A DNA stretch of 64,000 nucleotides from G965276765 sp965276825 (GCA_965276825.1 OZ255630.1:1302001-1366000); one strand, 5' to 3'; positions 22,675 through 33,147 are shown, counted from the stretch's first letter. Notes: generated by a model not told the origin, from the letters alone. Numbers and translations: made by a program.

Positions 22675-23595
22675 TCAGCGCCGCCGCAGCCGCACGTCGA
22701 CCGCGTCGCGGAGGGCGTCGCCGATGAAGTTGCACGCCATCACCAGCAGGATCAGGAAGATGCCGACCGGGTAGACCAGCCACCAGTAGCCGGCCTGCAC
22801 GGCGTGCTCGGCGTTGCCCAGCATGCTGCCCCAGTCGACGTTGGGGTACTTGAGCCCGAAGTTGAGGAAGCCGATGTAAGCCAGGGCCAGGATGGCGTCG
22901 GCCACCTGGAAGGTGATGTTGACGATCACCACGCTCAGGGCGTTGGGGATGAGGTGGCGCAGCACCAGCCGGCTCCTGGTGCCCCCCATCACCCGGGTGG
23001 CGGCCACGAAGTCGCGCACCCGCAGGGTGAGCACCTCGCCGCGCACGAGCCGGGCGGGGACCAGCCAGGAGAAGATGCCGAGGATGATGCTCAGGCTGAC
23101 CACCGTGGGGTTGAAGCGGGTGGCCAGCACGAGGATGATGAAGAGGAAGGGGATCGACAGCAGCACGTCGACGACGCGCATCATGAGCCCGTCGATGATC
23201 CCGCCGGCCAGGCCGGCGATGGCCCCGTAGAGGGTGCCGATGACCGTGGCGATGACGGCGGAGAAGAAGCCGATCTCCAGGCTCGACTGGCCGCCCCGCA
23301 TGATGCGGCCGAGCTCGTCGAAGCCGTTGTCGTCGGTGCCGAGCGGCATGCCCTTGCCGGGCTTGAGGTCGCTGTTGACGATGCTCGAGTTGAGCTGGTT
23401 GGTGTGGTAAAGGTGCGGGCCGACGAAGCAGAAGAGCACGATGGCGATGACCAGCACGATGCCGACCACGGCCAGCTTGTTCTCCACGAACGAGCGGAGG
23501 CCGAGGCGCCAACCGCTGGCCAGGACGTTGACCTCACCGCCGTCGGCCACCACGGCGTCGCCGGCGGGCAGGGTGGGCGGGACTACGGTGCTCAT
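22675..23595 (-). CDS. dppC: ABC transporter permease, DppC family
   Basis: 306 aa. About six membrane segments, starting with LAVVGIVLVIAIVLFCFVG, then an extracellular insert. The EAA-like cytoplasmic loop is RDFVAATRVMGGTRSRLVLRHLIPNAL. Together with DppB it forms the channel. It ends 3 bp before the ATPase gene and follows dppB after a 43-bp gap, so one operon is likely. Confidence 0.93.
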   Translation of the reverse strand: MSTVVPPTLPAGDAVVADGGEVNVLASGWRLGLRSFVENKLAVVGIVLVIAIVLFCFVGPHLYHTNQLNSSIVNSDLKPGKGMPLGTDDNGFDELGRIMRGGQSSLEIGFFSAVIATVIGTLYGAIAGLAGGIIDGLMMRVVDVLLSIPFLFIILVLATRFNPTVVSLSIILGIFSWLVPARLVRGEVLTLRVRDFVAATRVMGGTRSRLVLRHLIPNALSVVIVNITFQVADAILALAYIGFLNFGLKYPNVDWGSMLGNAEHAVQAGYWWLVYPVGIFLILLVMACNFIGDALRDAVDVRLRRR

Positions 23596-23638
23596 CGGGT
23601 ACCTCCCGTGACGGCGGGCGCCGGGTGGGGCGCGGGGA

Positions 23639-24583
23639 TCACAGCCGGATCCTGGGGTCGGAGACAGTCAGGGACACGTCCGCGATGAGGTTGCCGACCA
23701 CGGTCAGGATGCCGCCGATCAGGGTGTAGCCCAGCAGGACGGGGTAGTCCTCGTTGTCGAGAGCGTTGTAGAAGAGGAGCCCGAGGCCCGGGTAGTTGAA
23801 CAGCTGCTCGATGATCACGTTGCCCGCCACCAGGGCCGGGATCGACAGGCCGATCAGGGTGATCATGGGCAGGATCGAGTTGCGCAGCAGGTGGCGGGTC
23901 AGCACCGCCCGCTGCGAGAGGCCCTTGGCCTTGGCCAGGCGGATGTAGTCCTGGGCCAGGTTGTCGAGGGCCGACGAGCGCATGTACCGCGAGTAGGACG
24001 CCACCGACACCGCGGCGAGGGTCACGATGGGCAGCACCATGGCCCGCACGTCCTTGACCGCACCGAGGGTCGAGGTGGCCTGGCTGGCCTGGAACGGGAA
24101 CACCTTGAAGTGCAGGGCCAGCAGGTCGATCAGGATGAGGCCGAGGAAGAACGACGGCATCGAGTACAGCGTGAAGGCGACGCCGGTGGCCGCGTAGTCG
24201 TCGGGCTTGTTGCGCCGGACGGCCTGCAGGACCCCGAGCGGGATGGCGATGATGATCGCCAGCACCACGGCGACCCCGGAGAGGTAGGCGCTCCTCCCCG
24301 CGTTCTCGCCGATCAGGGCGTTGACGCTCTGGTTGAGCTTGTAGGAGTACCCGAGCTTCCACTGGGCCGTCTGACCCAGGTAGCTGAAGTACTGCACCAC
24401 GATGGGCCGGTCGTAGCCGTGGGCCCGGTCGAAGCCCGCCACCTGCGGGGGGGTGGCGTGGAGGCCGAGCACCGCCCGACCCGGCGACGACGAGATCACG
24501 TGCAGCAGGCCGAAGGTGATGATCGTGATGCCGATCACCACGATGACGGCGACGCCGAGGCGCCGGATGATGTAGCCGATCAT
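23639..24583 (-). CDS. dppB: ABC transporter permease, DppB family
   Basis: 314 aa. The N-terminal membrane helix after MIGYIIRRLG is the family hallmark (RLGVAVIVVIGITIITFGLLHV). The loop with DYIRLAKAKGLSQRAVLTRHLLRNSILP is the EAA motif that touches the ATPase. Six membrane helices are expected. It lies between the upstream binding-protein gene and dppC on the same strand. Confidence 0.93.
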   Translation of the reverse strand: MIGYIIRRLGVAVIVVIGITIITFGLLHVISSSPGRAVLGLHATPPQVAGFDRAHGYDRPIVVQYFSYLGQTAQWKLGYSYKLNQSVNALIGENAGRSAYLSGVAVVLAIIIAIPLGVLQAVRRNKPDDYAATGVAFTLYSMPSFFLGLILIDLLALHFKVFPFQASQATSTLGAVKDVRAMVLPIVTLAAVSVASYSRYMRSSALDNLAQDYIRLAKAKGLSQRAVLTRHLLRNSILPMITLIGLSIPALVAGNVIIEQLFNYPGLGLLFYNALDNEDYPVLLGYTLIGGILTVVGNLIADVSLTVSDPRIRL

Positions 24584-24676
24584 GTGCGGGCCTCCCGCCC
24601 CCGGACCGACCCGGCCCCCAGCCCGGCGGTGCTGCCGGGGATGGGGGCCGTGGTCGTCACTGCTGGCGCCTGGTGG

Positions 24677-26665
24677 TTACTTGCTGCGGTAGAAGAACTG
24701 CGGGTACACGGTGAGCTGGGTGAGGGCCAGCGGGCCCCTCGGGTCAGCGCCGACCTTCTTGCTGACCGCCCAGATGCGATCCGGGTTGGGGGTGAAGAGG
24801 GCCGGGACCTGTGAGGTCAAGTAGCCGGCCTCGGCCTTGACCGCGTTGGGGTCGCCACCGAACACCGAGGCGTTGATCAGCGAGTCCGCCTTGGGGTCGC
24901 TGTAGCTGCCGATGTTGTAGGTGCCCGGCGTGTTGAAGATGGTGTTGGTCGACGGGTAGACGCTCTGGGTGAAGCCACCGAAGTCGTTGACGTCCCACTT
25001 GTTGATGTTGGACTTGGCGCTCGGGTTGTCGTAGTTCTGGATCAGGTAGTTGAACGTCTTGGCCGTGACGTTGATCTTGATCCCCACCTGGGCGGCGCTC
25101 GACGCCAGGGCCTGCGACTCGAGGCCGGCGATGGGCGGATTGTTGGTGTAGAACCAGCTGACGTCGAGCTTGGCCCCCTGGGGGATGCCGGCTCCGCAGT
25201 CGCCGGGCGCGGTGCCCGGCTTCTGGCAGCTGTCGACCCCGTTGGGCACGACGCTCCAGCCGTGGCCCTTGAGCAGCGCCGCCGCCGTGGACGGGCTGTA
25301 GGGGTACGGGTCGGTCAGGGCGTTGCTCGGCGCGTACGGGCTGACGGGCACGGCCGGGACCGGGCCGTACGACAGGCCGCCGGCCCCCTTGAAGATCCCC
25401 TTGACGTAGCCGGCGCTGTCGGTCAGGTGGGCGAACACCTGCCGGATGTAGAGCTGGCTGATGATCTTGTCCCAACTCCCCGTGGTGTTCTTGTAGTTGA
25501 AGAACGCCGCTTCGAAGCCGAAGTCGGGCAGGCCGAGCACGCTGTAGTTGCTCGTGATCTGGGAGATCTGCGGCACCTGGGTGGCGTCGACCTCGCCGAT
25601 GTCGAGGCTCCCGGACTTGAGGGCGTTGAACTCGGCGGTCGACGAGGTGAACGTCTCCCACTTCAGGGCGTCGTAGCGCATCTTGACCGGGCCGCCGTAG
25701 GCCGGGTTGGGCACCATGGTGTAGGCCGATGTGCTCGGGGTGAACGAGCTCAGCTTGGACGGCCCGTCGACCACCGACCAGATCTTGCTGGTGGCGAAGG
25801 TGGACGGAGCGCTGGCCTGCTTGTTGAGGAAGTCGTAGATGGCTTTGGCGTTGGCCGGGCTCTTGAAGTTAACCGGTGCCCCGCCCAGCGAGGTCACGTC
25901 CCACGACTTGCTCGGCAAAGCGTTGATCAGGGCGAGCTGGTCACCGGTGAAGTAGCCGGTGTTGTATGTCTTGGTCAGGTGCATGGTGACCGTCGAGCCC
26001 GACGCCGTGGCCGATGAGACGTTGTCAGGGAAGAAGCCCGGGGTGTAGTTGGAGAAGTTGGACGGGTTCTCCTTGATCGCCGCCTTGACCAGGTCGACGA
26101 AGAAGACCACGTCCTCACCGGTGACCGAGGCGCCGCTCGACCACTTGTAGCCCGGCTTGATGGTGATCGACACCGTCTTGTTGCCGTTGGAGTAGACGGG
26201 TGGTTGGGCCAAGGAGATCTGTTGGTCGAAGGCCGGCACCTGGCCCTTGGGCGACTGATAGAGCGGCAGGTACATGAGGTTCTGGAACGAGTACGAGTTG
26301 TAGACGCTGCCCTGGTTGGACGGGGTGATCGGGAAGATGTAGGTCGGCGTAGTGCCGGTCTGCTGGCCGATGGTGATCGTGCCTCCGGTGCTCGCCGTGC
26401 CGACGGGCGGAACGGCGCCGTACAGGCCGGTGATCTTGGCGCTGCTGCCCGGCGTGGTCGACCCGGTCGAGCTGTTACCCGTGCTGGCCGGCGGCGCAGC
26501 GCCGTTCTTGGTGCTGCTGCTGCCGCACGCGGCCAGCAGCGCACCGGCGACGACCACGGATCCGAGCGCCATGGCCCGGCGTGGACGACGCCGCACCCCC
26601 GCCCCTGCCTGACCCGTGACCGGCACTGCCGCGCCGCTCATCGGGGTACCCCTGAGACCTCGCAC
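24677..26665 (-). CDS. ABC transporter substrate-binding lipoprotein (family 5), operon leader
   Basis: 662 aa from the GTG at 26665, chosen because AGGAGGAGGG lies 7 bases upstream; the ATG at 26641 has no such site and the frame further upstream is not protein. A basic n-region (RRRPRRAM), hydrophobic core and lipobox LLAAC form a lipoprotein signal. The mature part has the family 5 pattern (ISLAQPPVYSNGNKTVSITI, YKWSSGASVTGEDVVFFVDL). It is the first gene of the operon and 39% or less like the second binding protein by eye, so the transporter may use two different solutes. Confidence 0.92.
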   Translation of the reverse strand: MRGLRGTPMSGAAVPVTGQAGAGVRRRPRRAMALGSVVVAGALLAACGSSSTKNGAAPPASTGNSSTGSTTPGSSAKITGLYGAVPPVGTASTGGTITIGQQTGTTPTYIFPITPSNQGSVYNSYSFQNLMYLPLYQSPKGQVPAFDQQISLAQPPVYSNGNKTVSITIKPGYKWSSGASVTGEDVVFFVDLVKAAIKENPSNFSNYTPGFFPDNVSSATASGSTVTMHLTKTYNTGYFTGDQLALINALPSKSWDVTSLGGAPVNFKSPANAKAIYDFLNKQASAPSTFATSKIWSVVDGPSKLSSFTPSTSAYTMVPNPAYGGPVKMRYDALKWETFTSSTAEFNALKSGSLDIGEVDATQVPQISQITSNYSVLGLPDFGFEAAFFNYKNTTGSWDKIISQLYIRQVFAHLTDSAGYVKGIFKGAGGLSYGPVPAVPVSPYAPSNALTDPYPYSPSTAAALLKGHGWSVVPNGVDSCQKPGTAPGDCGAGIPQGAKLDVSWFYTNNPPIAGLESQALASSAAQVGIKINVTAKTFNYLIQNYDNPSAKSNINKWDVNDFGGFTQSVYPSTNTIFNTPGTYNIGSYSDPKADSLINASVFGGDPNAVKAEAGYLTSQVPALFTPNPDRIWAVSKKVGADPRGPLALTQLTVYPQFFYRSK

Positions 26666-26723
26666 CTTCGGACCCTCCTCCTGTGTGGCGTCGGCTCCGT
26701 CGCCGATCGCTCGATACCACGAT

Positions 26724-26749
26724 CGACCGGGACCTCGAGGTCCCGGTCG
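26724..26749 (-). terminator. 26-bp perfect palindrome after secG
   Basis: CGACCGGGACCTC and its exact complement meet at 26736/26737, giving a 13-bp stem with almost no loop. It lies 32 bp downstream of the secG stop and upstream of the binding-protein gene. It fits a factor-independent or stalling terminator, but an operator for the ABC operon is also possible. No T run follows. Confidence 0.55.
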
Positions 26750-26780
26750 CTTCCCTCCCTGCTGCACCTCCCTGCGTCGG

Positions 26781-27011
26781 CTACTGCAGCCGGATCGCCA
26801 GGATGGTGGTCGTGAACGCAAAGGCCACGGCGCAGGCGACCGTCGCCCGGTCGAGATTTCGCTCGGCCACCGTGGAGCCCGACGCCGCCGCTCCGAGGCC
26901 GCCGCCGAACATCTCCGACAGCCCGCCACCCTTGCCGCTGTGGAGCAGCACGAGGAAGATGAGCGCAGCCGACACGATGATGTGGACGACGACAACGATG
27001 GCGGTCAGCAA
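26781..27011 (-). CDS. secG: Preprotein translocase subunit SecG
   Basis: 76 aa. Two membrane helices (IVVVVHIIVSAALIFLVLL and TVACAVAFAFTTTILAI) flank the conserved LLHSGKGGGLSEMFGGG loop. SecG assists protein export with SecY and SecE. The TTG start at 27011 has a strong AAGGAGG site 9 bases upstream. It closes the gap-pgk-tpiA-secG block typical of actinobacteria. Confidence 0.95.
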   Translation of the reverse strand: MLTAIVVVVHIIVSAALIFLVLLHSGKGGGLSEMFGGGLGAAASGSTVAERNLDRATVACAVAFAFTTTILAIRLQ

Positions 27012-27160
27012 CCGACCCTGCCTCCTTGAAACCCTGTCTGCTCGAAACTCGCTGTTAACCCCCCCGGGGGGCGGCGAGGCGTCAACCTAGCAGCCAGTTT
27101 CCCAGGTATCGAGACAGGAGTGTTAACTGGGGGCGTCGGCTGTAACGGTTGTGACAACGC

Positions 27161-27179
27161 CCGAAGCGGGACGCTTCGG
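27161..27179 (-). terminator. Hairpin directly after tpiA
   Basis: CCGAAGCG (27161-27168) and CGCTTCGG (27172-27179) form an 8-bp stem with a 3-base loop, touching the tpiA stop codon. No T run follows. It may end or attenuate the gap-pgk-tpiA message before secG. Confidence 0.55.
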
Positions 27180-27992
27180 TCACGTGACGGCGGGGCGGGC
27201 CGCGACCACGATGCGGGCCAGCTCCTCGGGGTCGAGGCTGGCCCCGCCGACCAGGGCGCCGTCCACGTCCGCGCCGGCCAGCAGCTCGGCGGTCGTCGCC
27301 GCCTTGACCGACCCGCCGTAGAGGACCCGGACCCCCACGGCGGCCTCGGCGCCGTGGCTGGTCGCCACCTCGGCCCGGATCGCCGCGCAGACCTCCTGGG
27401 CGTCGGTGGCGGTGGCCTGGCGCGCCGTGCCGATGGCCCAGATGGGCTCGTAGGCGAGGACCGAGTCGGCCACCGCCGAGGCGTCGACGCCGGCCAGCGC
27501 GGCGCGGACCTGGCCGACCACGTGGTCGGTGGTCTGGCCGGCCTCGCGCTGGTCGAGGGTCTCCCCCACGCAGCACACGGGCAGCATCCCAGCGGCGAGG
27601 ACGGCGCGCAGCTTCCTCGCCACCATGTCGTCGGTCTCGCCGAGGCCCTGGCGCCGCTCCGAGTGGCCGACGATGACGTAGCGCACGTTGAGCTTGGCCA
27701 GCATCACCGGGCTGATCTCCCCGGTGAAGGCCCCTTTGGTCTCCCAGTGGACGTTCTGGGCGCCGAGGGCGATCGGGATCTGGTCGACGTCGAGCACCGT
27801 CTGGACCGACCGCAGGGCGGTGAACGCCGGGTGGACGCTGACCTCGACGGCGTCGGTGTCCGCGGGCCTGAGGCCGAAGGCCAGCTTCTGGATCACCGCG
27901 ATGGCCTCGAGGTGGGTCAGGTGCATCTTCCAGTTGCCGGCGACGAGCGGCTTGCGCCGCGGCGCTCCCCCCGCCGGGGCGGCGGCGCTCAC
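27180..27992 (-). CDS. tpiA: Triose-phosphate isomerase
   Basis: 270 aa. The substrate lysine is in AGNWKMH, the catalytic histidine in VGHSERR, the catalytic glutamate in AYEPIWAIGT, and phosphate binding is by YGGSV and GALVGGASL. It interconverts dihydroxyacetone phosphate and glyceraldehyde-3-phosphate. The GTG at 27992 overlaps the pgk TGA, which fixes the start and couples the two genes. Confidence 0.96.
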   Translation of the reverse strand: MSAAAPAGGAPRRKPLVAGNWKMHLTHLEAIAVIQKLAFGLRPADTDAVEVSVHPAFTALRSVQTVLDVDQIPIALGAQNVHWETKGAFTGEISPVMLAKLNVRYVIVGHSERRQGLGETDDMVARKLRAVLAAGMLPVCCVGETLDQREAGQTTDHVVGQVRAALAGVDASAVADSVLAYEPIWAIGTARQATATDAQEVCAAIRAEVATSHGAEAAVGVRVLYGGSVKAATTAELLAGADVDGALVGGASLDPEELARIVVAARPAVT

Positions 27993-29137
27993 CTCGGCGC
28001 CCGGCGCAGCGCGGCCAGGCCGGGCAGGTCGCCCTGCTCGAGCAGCTCGAGCGACGCGCCACCGCCGGTCGACACGTGGTCGACCCGGTCGGCCAGCCCG
28101 AAGCCGGCCAGGGCGGCGGCGCTGTCGCCCCCCCCGACCACGGTCGAGGCCCTGGTCTCGGCCATGGCCCCGGCGACCGCGTGGGTGCCGGCGGCGAAGC
28201 GGGGGTCCTCGAACACCCCCATGGGCCCGTTCCAGAAGACCGTCGCCGCGCCCTCGATGGCGTCGGCGAAGTCCGCCGCCGTGCCGGGGCCGATGTCGAG
28301 GCCCATCCAGCCGGCGGGGATCTCGGTGCCGACCTGGCGGACCTCGCCGGTCGGCGCCCGGCCGGGGCCGAAGGCGCCGCCGGGGCTGAGGATGGTGAGG
28401 TCGCCGGGCAGGAGGATCACCTTGCCACCGGCCAGCAGGCGCCGGCAGGTGTCGACCTGGTCCTCCTCGAGCAGCGACGCCCCGGTGCTGTGACCCTGCG
28501 CGGCGAGGAAGGTGAAGCACATCCCACCCCCGACCACCAGGGCGTCGACCCGGTCGACGAGGGCCTCGATGACCCCCAGCTTGTCGCTCACCTTCGACCC
28601 GCCGAGGACGGCGACGAAGGGCCGGGCCGGGGCGTCGAGCAGGCCGCCGATGACCTCCACCTCGCGGGCCAGCACCCGGCCGGCGGCCGACGGCAGGGTG
28701 GCGGGCGGCCCGACGATCGATGCGTGGGCCCGGTGCGCGGCGCCGAACGCGTCGTCCACGTACAGGTCCTGCCCGTCGACGAGGCGAGCCACGAAGACGG
28801 GGTCGTTCCCCTCCTCCCCGGGGTCGAAGCGCAGGTTGTCCAGCAGCGTGACCTTGGACGTGTCGGCTCCCGCAGCGCCGAGCAGCTCGTCGAAGCGGGC
28901 CCGCACCGGGGCCAGGTCGTAGCGGGGATCGACCCGGCCCTGGGGGCGCCCGAGGTGGGTGCAGACCGTCACGTGGGCCGCCCCCCGGTCGAGCAGCCAC
29001 GACACCGTCTCGATCGGCAGCCGGATGCGCAGGTCGTCGGTGATGCGGCCGTCGACGATGGGCACGTTGAAGTCGACCCGGACGAGGACCCGCTTCCCGG
29101 CCGGGTCCGGCAGGTCCTCGAGCTGGGGGAGGTCCAC
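27989..29137 (-). CDS. pgk: Phosphoglycerate kinase
   Basis: 382 aa. Markers are RVLVRVDFNVP, THLGRPQG, LLDNLRFDPGEE, VAVLGGSKVSDK, the nucleotide loop WNGPMGVFE and VGGGDSAAAL, and STGGGASLELLE. It makes ATP from 1,3-bisphosphoglycerate. The GTG at 29137 starts 2 bases after the gap stop and is preferred over a longer frame that would overlap gap with an unlikely Pro/Gly-rich extension. Confidence 0.96.
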   Translation of the reverse strand: MDLPQLEDLPDPAGKRVLVRVDFNVPIVDGRITDDLRIRLPIETVSWLLDRGAAHVTVCTHLGRPQGRVDPRYDLAPVRARFDELLGAAGADTSKVTLLDNLRFDPGEEGNDPVFVARLVDGQDLYVDDAFGAAHRAHASIVGPPATLPSAAGRVLAREVEVIGGLLDAPARPFVAVLGGSKVSDKLGVIEALVDRVDALVVGGGMCFTFLAAQGHSTGASLLEEDQVDTCRRLLAGGKVILLPGDLTILSPGGAFGPGRAPTGEVRQVGTEIPAGWMGLDIGPGTAADFADAIEGAATVFWNGPMGVFEDPRFAAGTHAVAGAMAETRASTVVGGGDSAAALAGFGLADRVDHVSTGGGASLELLEQGDLPGLAALRRAPR

Positions 29138-29139
29138 GC

Positions 29140-30168
<1,029 letters not shown>

Positions 30169-30355
30169 GTCGTCCCCTCGGTCCTCGTACCCGTGCGCCG
30201 GCCAGGCCCGGCGACGTCCGTTCCCGGTCGCGACTCGTCCGGTCCCGGGGCACGGGCATCGTAGGCCGGGCGGCCGCCCGCCCGGTGAGGGGACCCCCGC
30301 GGGCCACGCCGGTCACCACCACCGGGATGTCGGTGCCCCGTGCCACGCTGGAGAC

Positions 30356-30601
30356 GTGGAGAGCCTCGTCGACCGCACCCTCGACCTGGAGGACCTGTTC
30401 GGCACCCCCGACGACGGCCACCGCTACGAGATCCTCGACGGGGCCCCGGTCATGACGCCCCCTCCAGGGACGAGCCACCAGCACGTCGTCCTGGAGCTGG
30501 CCGTGCTCCTCCGCCAGGCGGCCGGCCCGCGTGGCCTCCGGACCTTCGTCGCCCCGGTAGCGTGGCGGATCGGGGGGCTGACCGGCTGGTGGGCTGACTG
30601 A
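30356..30601 (+). pseudogene. Truncated Uma2-family (DUF820) restriction-endonuclease-like gene
   Basis: About 81 aa from GTG 30356, matching only the N-terminal part of Uma2 proteins (LDLEDLFGTPDDGHRYEILDGA; TSHQHVVLELAVLLRQ; TFVAPVAWR). Full-length members have about 190 aa with a PD-(D/E)xK nuclease core further on, which is missing; the frame ends soon after in unrelated residues. It lies opposite to the yvcK-gap direction, in the slot where whiA is expected. Confidence 0.7.
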
Positions 30602-30632
30602 GAGCAGCGCCCGCGCCGGTGGCGACAGCTTC

Positions 30633-31571
30633 TCAGGCGCCGGGAACGACCAGCGACGCCAGCGCGTCGGCCAGCGCCCCGATGTCGTGCGCTCCGCGAT
30701 CGGGCCTGGCCAGAGGCGTGACCACCACCTCGACCCCGGCGGTCGCGGCGAGCGCCTCGAGCCTGGCCAGCCCGTCGGGGATGGTGCCGGCGCCGGGGAT
30801 GCGCACCTCGACCACCGACGCGGCGTCGACGAGGACGGCGTCGACGGGCACGCCGTGGTCGAGCACCGCCCTGAGATGGTCGATCGGCGCGAAGCCGTCG
30901 GTCTCGGGCAGCTGCGGCCTGAGGTTGCACACGAAGATCCGACCACCGCTTCTGGCCTCCAGCGCGGCGCGCACGTCGGGGACCACGCAGGTGGCCAGGA
31001 CACTGGTGAACAGCGAGCCGGGACCGATGACGACCTGGTCGGCGCCGGCCAGGGCGCGGCGCACCTCGTCGGGGGCGTGGGCGTCGGGCGGCACCACCGA
31101 CACGGAGGTGATGGGCTCCGTCGAGGACTGAACGTTGACCTGCCCGAGCACCTCCGCCCCGCCGACGTCGGCCTTGAGCACCACCGGCACCGCCGTGGCG
31201 GGCAGGACGCGACCGGTCACGCCGAGCAGGTCGGCGGCCACGTCGAGGGCGGAGCCGAAGTCGCCGGTGAGCTCGGCCAGGCCGGCGATGACCAGGTTGC
31301 CGAGGGCGTGGCCGTCGAGGTCGCCCCCCGAGAACCGGTGCTCGAAGGCCCTGGCCCACAGCGACGCCGGGTCGGCCATGGCGACCAGGCACCGGCGTAG
31401 GTCCCCCGGCGCGGGCAGCCCGGTGGTGGCCCGGAGCCGGCCGCTCGATCCGCCGTCGTCGGCCACCGACACCACCGCGGTCACCGTCCCGGCGTACCGG
31501 CGCAACGCCCGCAGGGTGGTCGACAGGCCGTGGCCGCCTCCCAGGGCGACGACGACCGGGCCCGCGCTCAC
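30633..31571 (-). CDS. yvcK: Gluconeogenesis factor YvcK/CofD-like, UDP-sugar-binding
   Basis: 312 aa. N-terminal VVALGGGHGLSTTLRALRR, then VSVADDGGSSGRLR, GDLRRCLVAM, GHALGNLVIAGL and IGPGSLFTSVLA are the family blocks. YvcK binds UDP-GlcNAc and adjusts cell-wall synthesis and growth on gluconeogenic carbon in other bacteria. The GTG at 31571 overlaps the rapZ stop. Confidence 0.94.
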   Translation of the reverse strand: MSAGPVVVALGGGHGLSTTLRALRRYAGTVTAVVSVADDGGSSGRLRATTGLPAPGDLRRCLVAMADPASLWARAFEHRFSGGDLDGHALGNLVIAGLAELTGDFGSALDVAADLLGVTGRVLPATAVPVVLKADVGGAEVLGQVNVQSSTEPITSVSVVPPDAHAPDEVRRALAGADQVVIGPGSLFTSVLATCVVPDVRAALEARSGGRIFVCNLRPQLPETDGFAPIDHLRAVLDHGVPVDAVLVDAASVVEVRIPGAGTIPDGLARLEALAATAGVEVVVTPLARPDRGAHDIGALADALASLVVPGA

Positions 31572-32416
31572 CGCTCGACGTCCCGGTGGTGCACGCCCGG
31601 GTCCCAGCCTTCCACCCGCAGCCGGCGGGCCAGCTCCTCGGCCAGGGCGACCGACCGGTGCCGCCCACCCGTGCAACCGATGCCGATGGTCAGGTACGAC
31701 TTGCCTTCCTTGACGTAGGCGGGCAGCAGGAAGCCGAGCAGCCCGTCGAGGCGGTCCAGCAGCTCGGACGCCTCGGGCTGGCCGAGGACGTAGTCGCGCA
31801 CCGGCTGGTCGAGCCCGGTCAGGGGGCGGAGCGCGTCGATCCAGTGCGGGTTGGGCAGGAAGCGGCAGTCGAAGAGGTTGTCCACGTCGCGGGGGACGCC
31901 GTGCTTGAACCCGAACGACGTCACCGACAGCTGCATCGACTCCACGTCCGCCTCGGTGAACAGCTCGGCCAAGCGCCCGCGCAGCTGGTGCACGTTGAGG
32001 TCGCTCGTGTCGATGGCCACGTCCGCCTCCTCCCTGATGGGACGGAGCCTTCGACGCTCCTGGGCGATGGCCTCCACCACCCCCTCGGTGCCGAGGGGGT
32101 GGCGCCTGCGGGTCCCCTCGAAGCGCCGGACGAGCACCTCGTCGGCCGCGTCGAGGTACACCACCCGCACGGTCGACCCGGTGCGGCGCAGCTGCGCGAC
32201 CGCGACCCGCAGCTCGTCGAGCTGGTCGGCGTCGCGGCCGACCACGAACGCCACCCGCTGGGTCGACGAACCCGGCGCCGAGACCAGCTCGCCGACCTTG
32301 GTCACCAGCGCGGTCGGCATGTTGTCGATGACGAACCAGCCGAGGTCCTCGAGCGTCGCCCCCGCCTGCGAGCGCCCCGCGCCCGACATGCCGGTGATGA
32401 TCACGTACTCGGTCAT
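31568..32416 (-). CDS. rapZ: RapZ/YvcJ family nucleotide-binding protein
   Basis: 282 aa. Walker A-like GMSGAGRS (residues 9-16), with Arg where most have Lys as in many actinobacterial members, then LEDLGWFVIDNMP. The C-terminal RNA/metabolite-binding half has SFGFKHGVPRDVDNLFDCRFLPNP and IGIGCTGGRHRSVALAE. It is part of the rapZ-yvcK pair. The ATG overlaps the methyltransferase stop (ATGA). Confidence 0.94.
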   Translation of the reverse strand: MTEYVIITGMSGAGRSQAGATLEDLGWFVIDNMPTALVTKVGELVSAPGSSTQRVAFVVGRDADQLDELRVAVAQLRRTGSTVRVVYLDAADEVLVRRFEGTRRRHPLGTEGVVEAIAQERRRLRPIREEADVAIDTSDLNVHQLRGRLAELFTEADVESMQLSVTSFGFKHGVPRDVDNLFDCRFLPNPHWIDALRPLTGLDQPVRDYVLGQPEASELLDRLDGLLGFLLPAYVKEGKSYLTIGIGCTGGRHRSVALAEELARRLRVEGWDPGVHHRDVER

Positions 32417-33147
32417 CGGAGCTTCTCCGCCCGCAGGAGCAGCAGCCGGGGGATGGTCGCGGCGTCGGCGTACTCGGCCGCCCTGGCCAGGAAGCCGGGC
32501 GGCGGCGCCGGCTCCTCCATCCGCGTGACGAGCAGGCCGTTGGCGATCATGGCGTTGACGTAGCGCGACAGCGGCCGGTGGATGAACGGGATCCACACGT
32601 CCTTGGCCACCTCCTCCACGCTGCGGTCCTCCACCAGGTAGGGCCCGATGCGCCAGTACTGCTCCTCGAGGATGGTGTCGTCGATCCACCCGGACCCCGG
32701 CGTCTGCAACAGCGGATGGTTGAGCAGGAACACGAACCGGCCGCCGCTGACCAGCACCCGGCCCACCTCGGCGACCGCCGCGTCGACCGCCTCGATGTGC
32801 TCGAAGACCAGGCAGGCCACCACCGCGTCGAACGAACCGTCGGCGAAGGGCAACAGGTCCGCGCCGGATCGGGCCAGGGCCACCCCGCCGCGCTGGGCGG
32901 CCAGGGCCAGCTGGGCCTTCGTGGGGTCGACGCCGACCACGCCGGTGACCCCCGGGAGGGACCCGGCCAGGCGGGAGATCTGCCCCTCGCCGCACCCCAC
33001 GTCGAGCACCCGGGTGGCCCCGGCCAGGTGCTCGGCCGCCAGCGGCAGGATCTGCTCGGTGTACTCCTCGTCCGCGCCCTCGGTGAAGCCGTCGGCCCAC
33101 CAGCCGGCGTTGATCTCCCACAGCTCGTCGGCCTGGTCGCCTGCCAC
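32413..33147 (-). CDS. Class I SAM-dependent methyltransferase
   Basis: 244 aa. Motif I VLDVGCGEGQISRLAG, acidic motif VVGVDPTKAQLALA, motif post-I ADLLPFADGSFDAVVACLVFEH and motif post-III GRFVFLLNHPLLQ are clear. It begins ELWEINAGWWADGFTEG. The substrate is unknown. The GTG at 33147 lacks a clear ribosome binding site. It takes the place between uvrC and rapZ in an operon-like run. Confidence 0.9.
   Translation of the reverse strand: MAGDQADELWEINAGWWADGFTEGADEEYTEQILPLAAEHLAGATRVLDVGCGEGQISRLAGSLPGVTGVVGVDPTKAQLALAAQRGGVALARSGADLLPFADGSFDAVVACLVFEHIEAVDAAVAEVGRVLVSGGRFVFLLNHPLLQTPGSGWIDDTILEEQYWRIGPYLVEDRSVEEVAKDVWIPFIHRPLSRYVNAMIANGLLVTRMEEPAPPPGFLARAAEYADAATIPRLLLLRAEKLR

Noticed and set aside
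20051..22774. A 907-codon open frame on the plus strand
   Set aside because: It is antisense to the dppDF and binding-protein genes, which have full family motifs; the plus frame has none.
26642..26995. N-terminal extension of the first binding lipoprotein to 26995
   Set aside because: It would run through the palindrome and into secG in another frame; the GTG at 26665 has a strong ribosome binding site.
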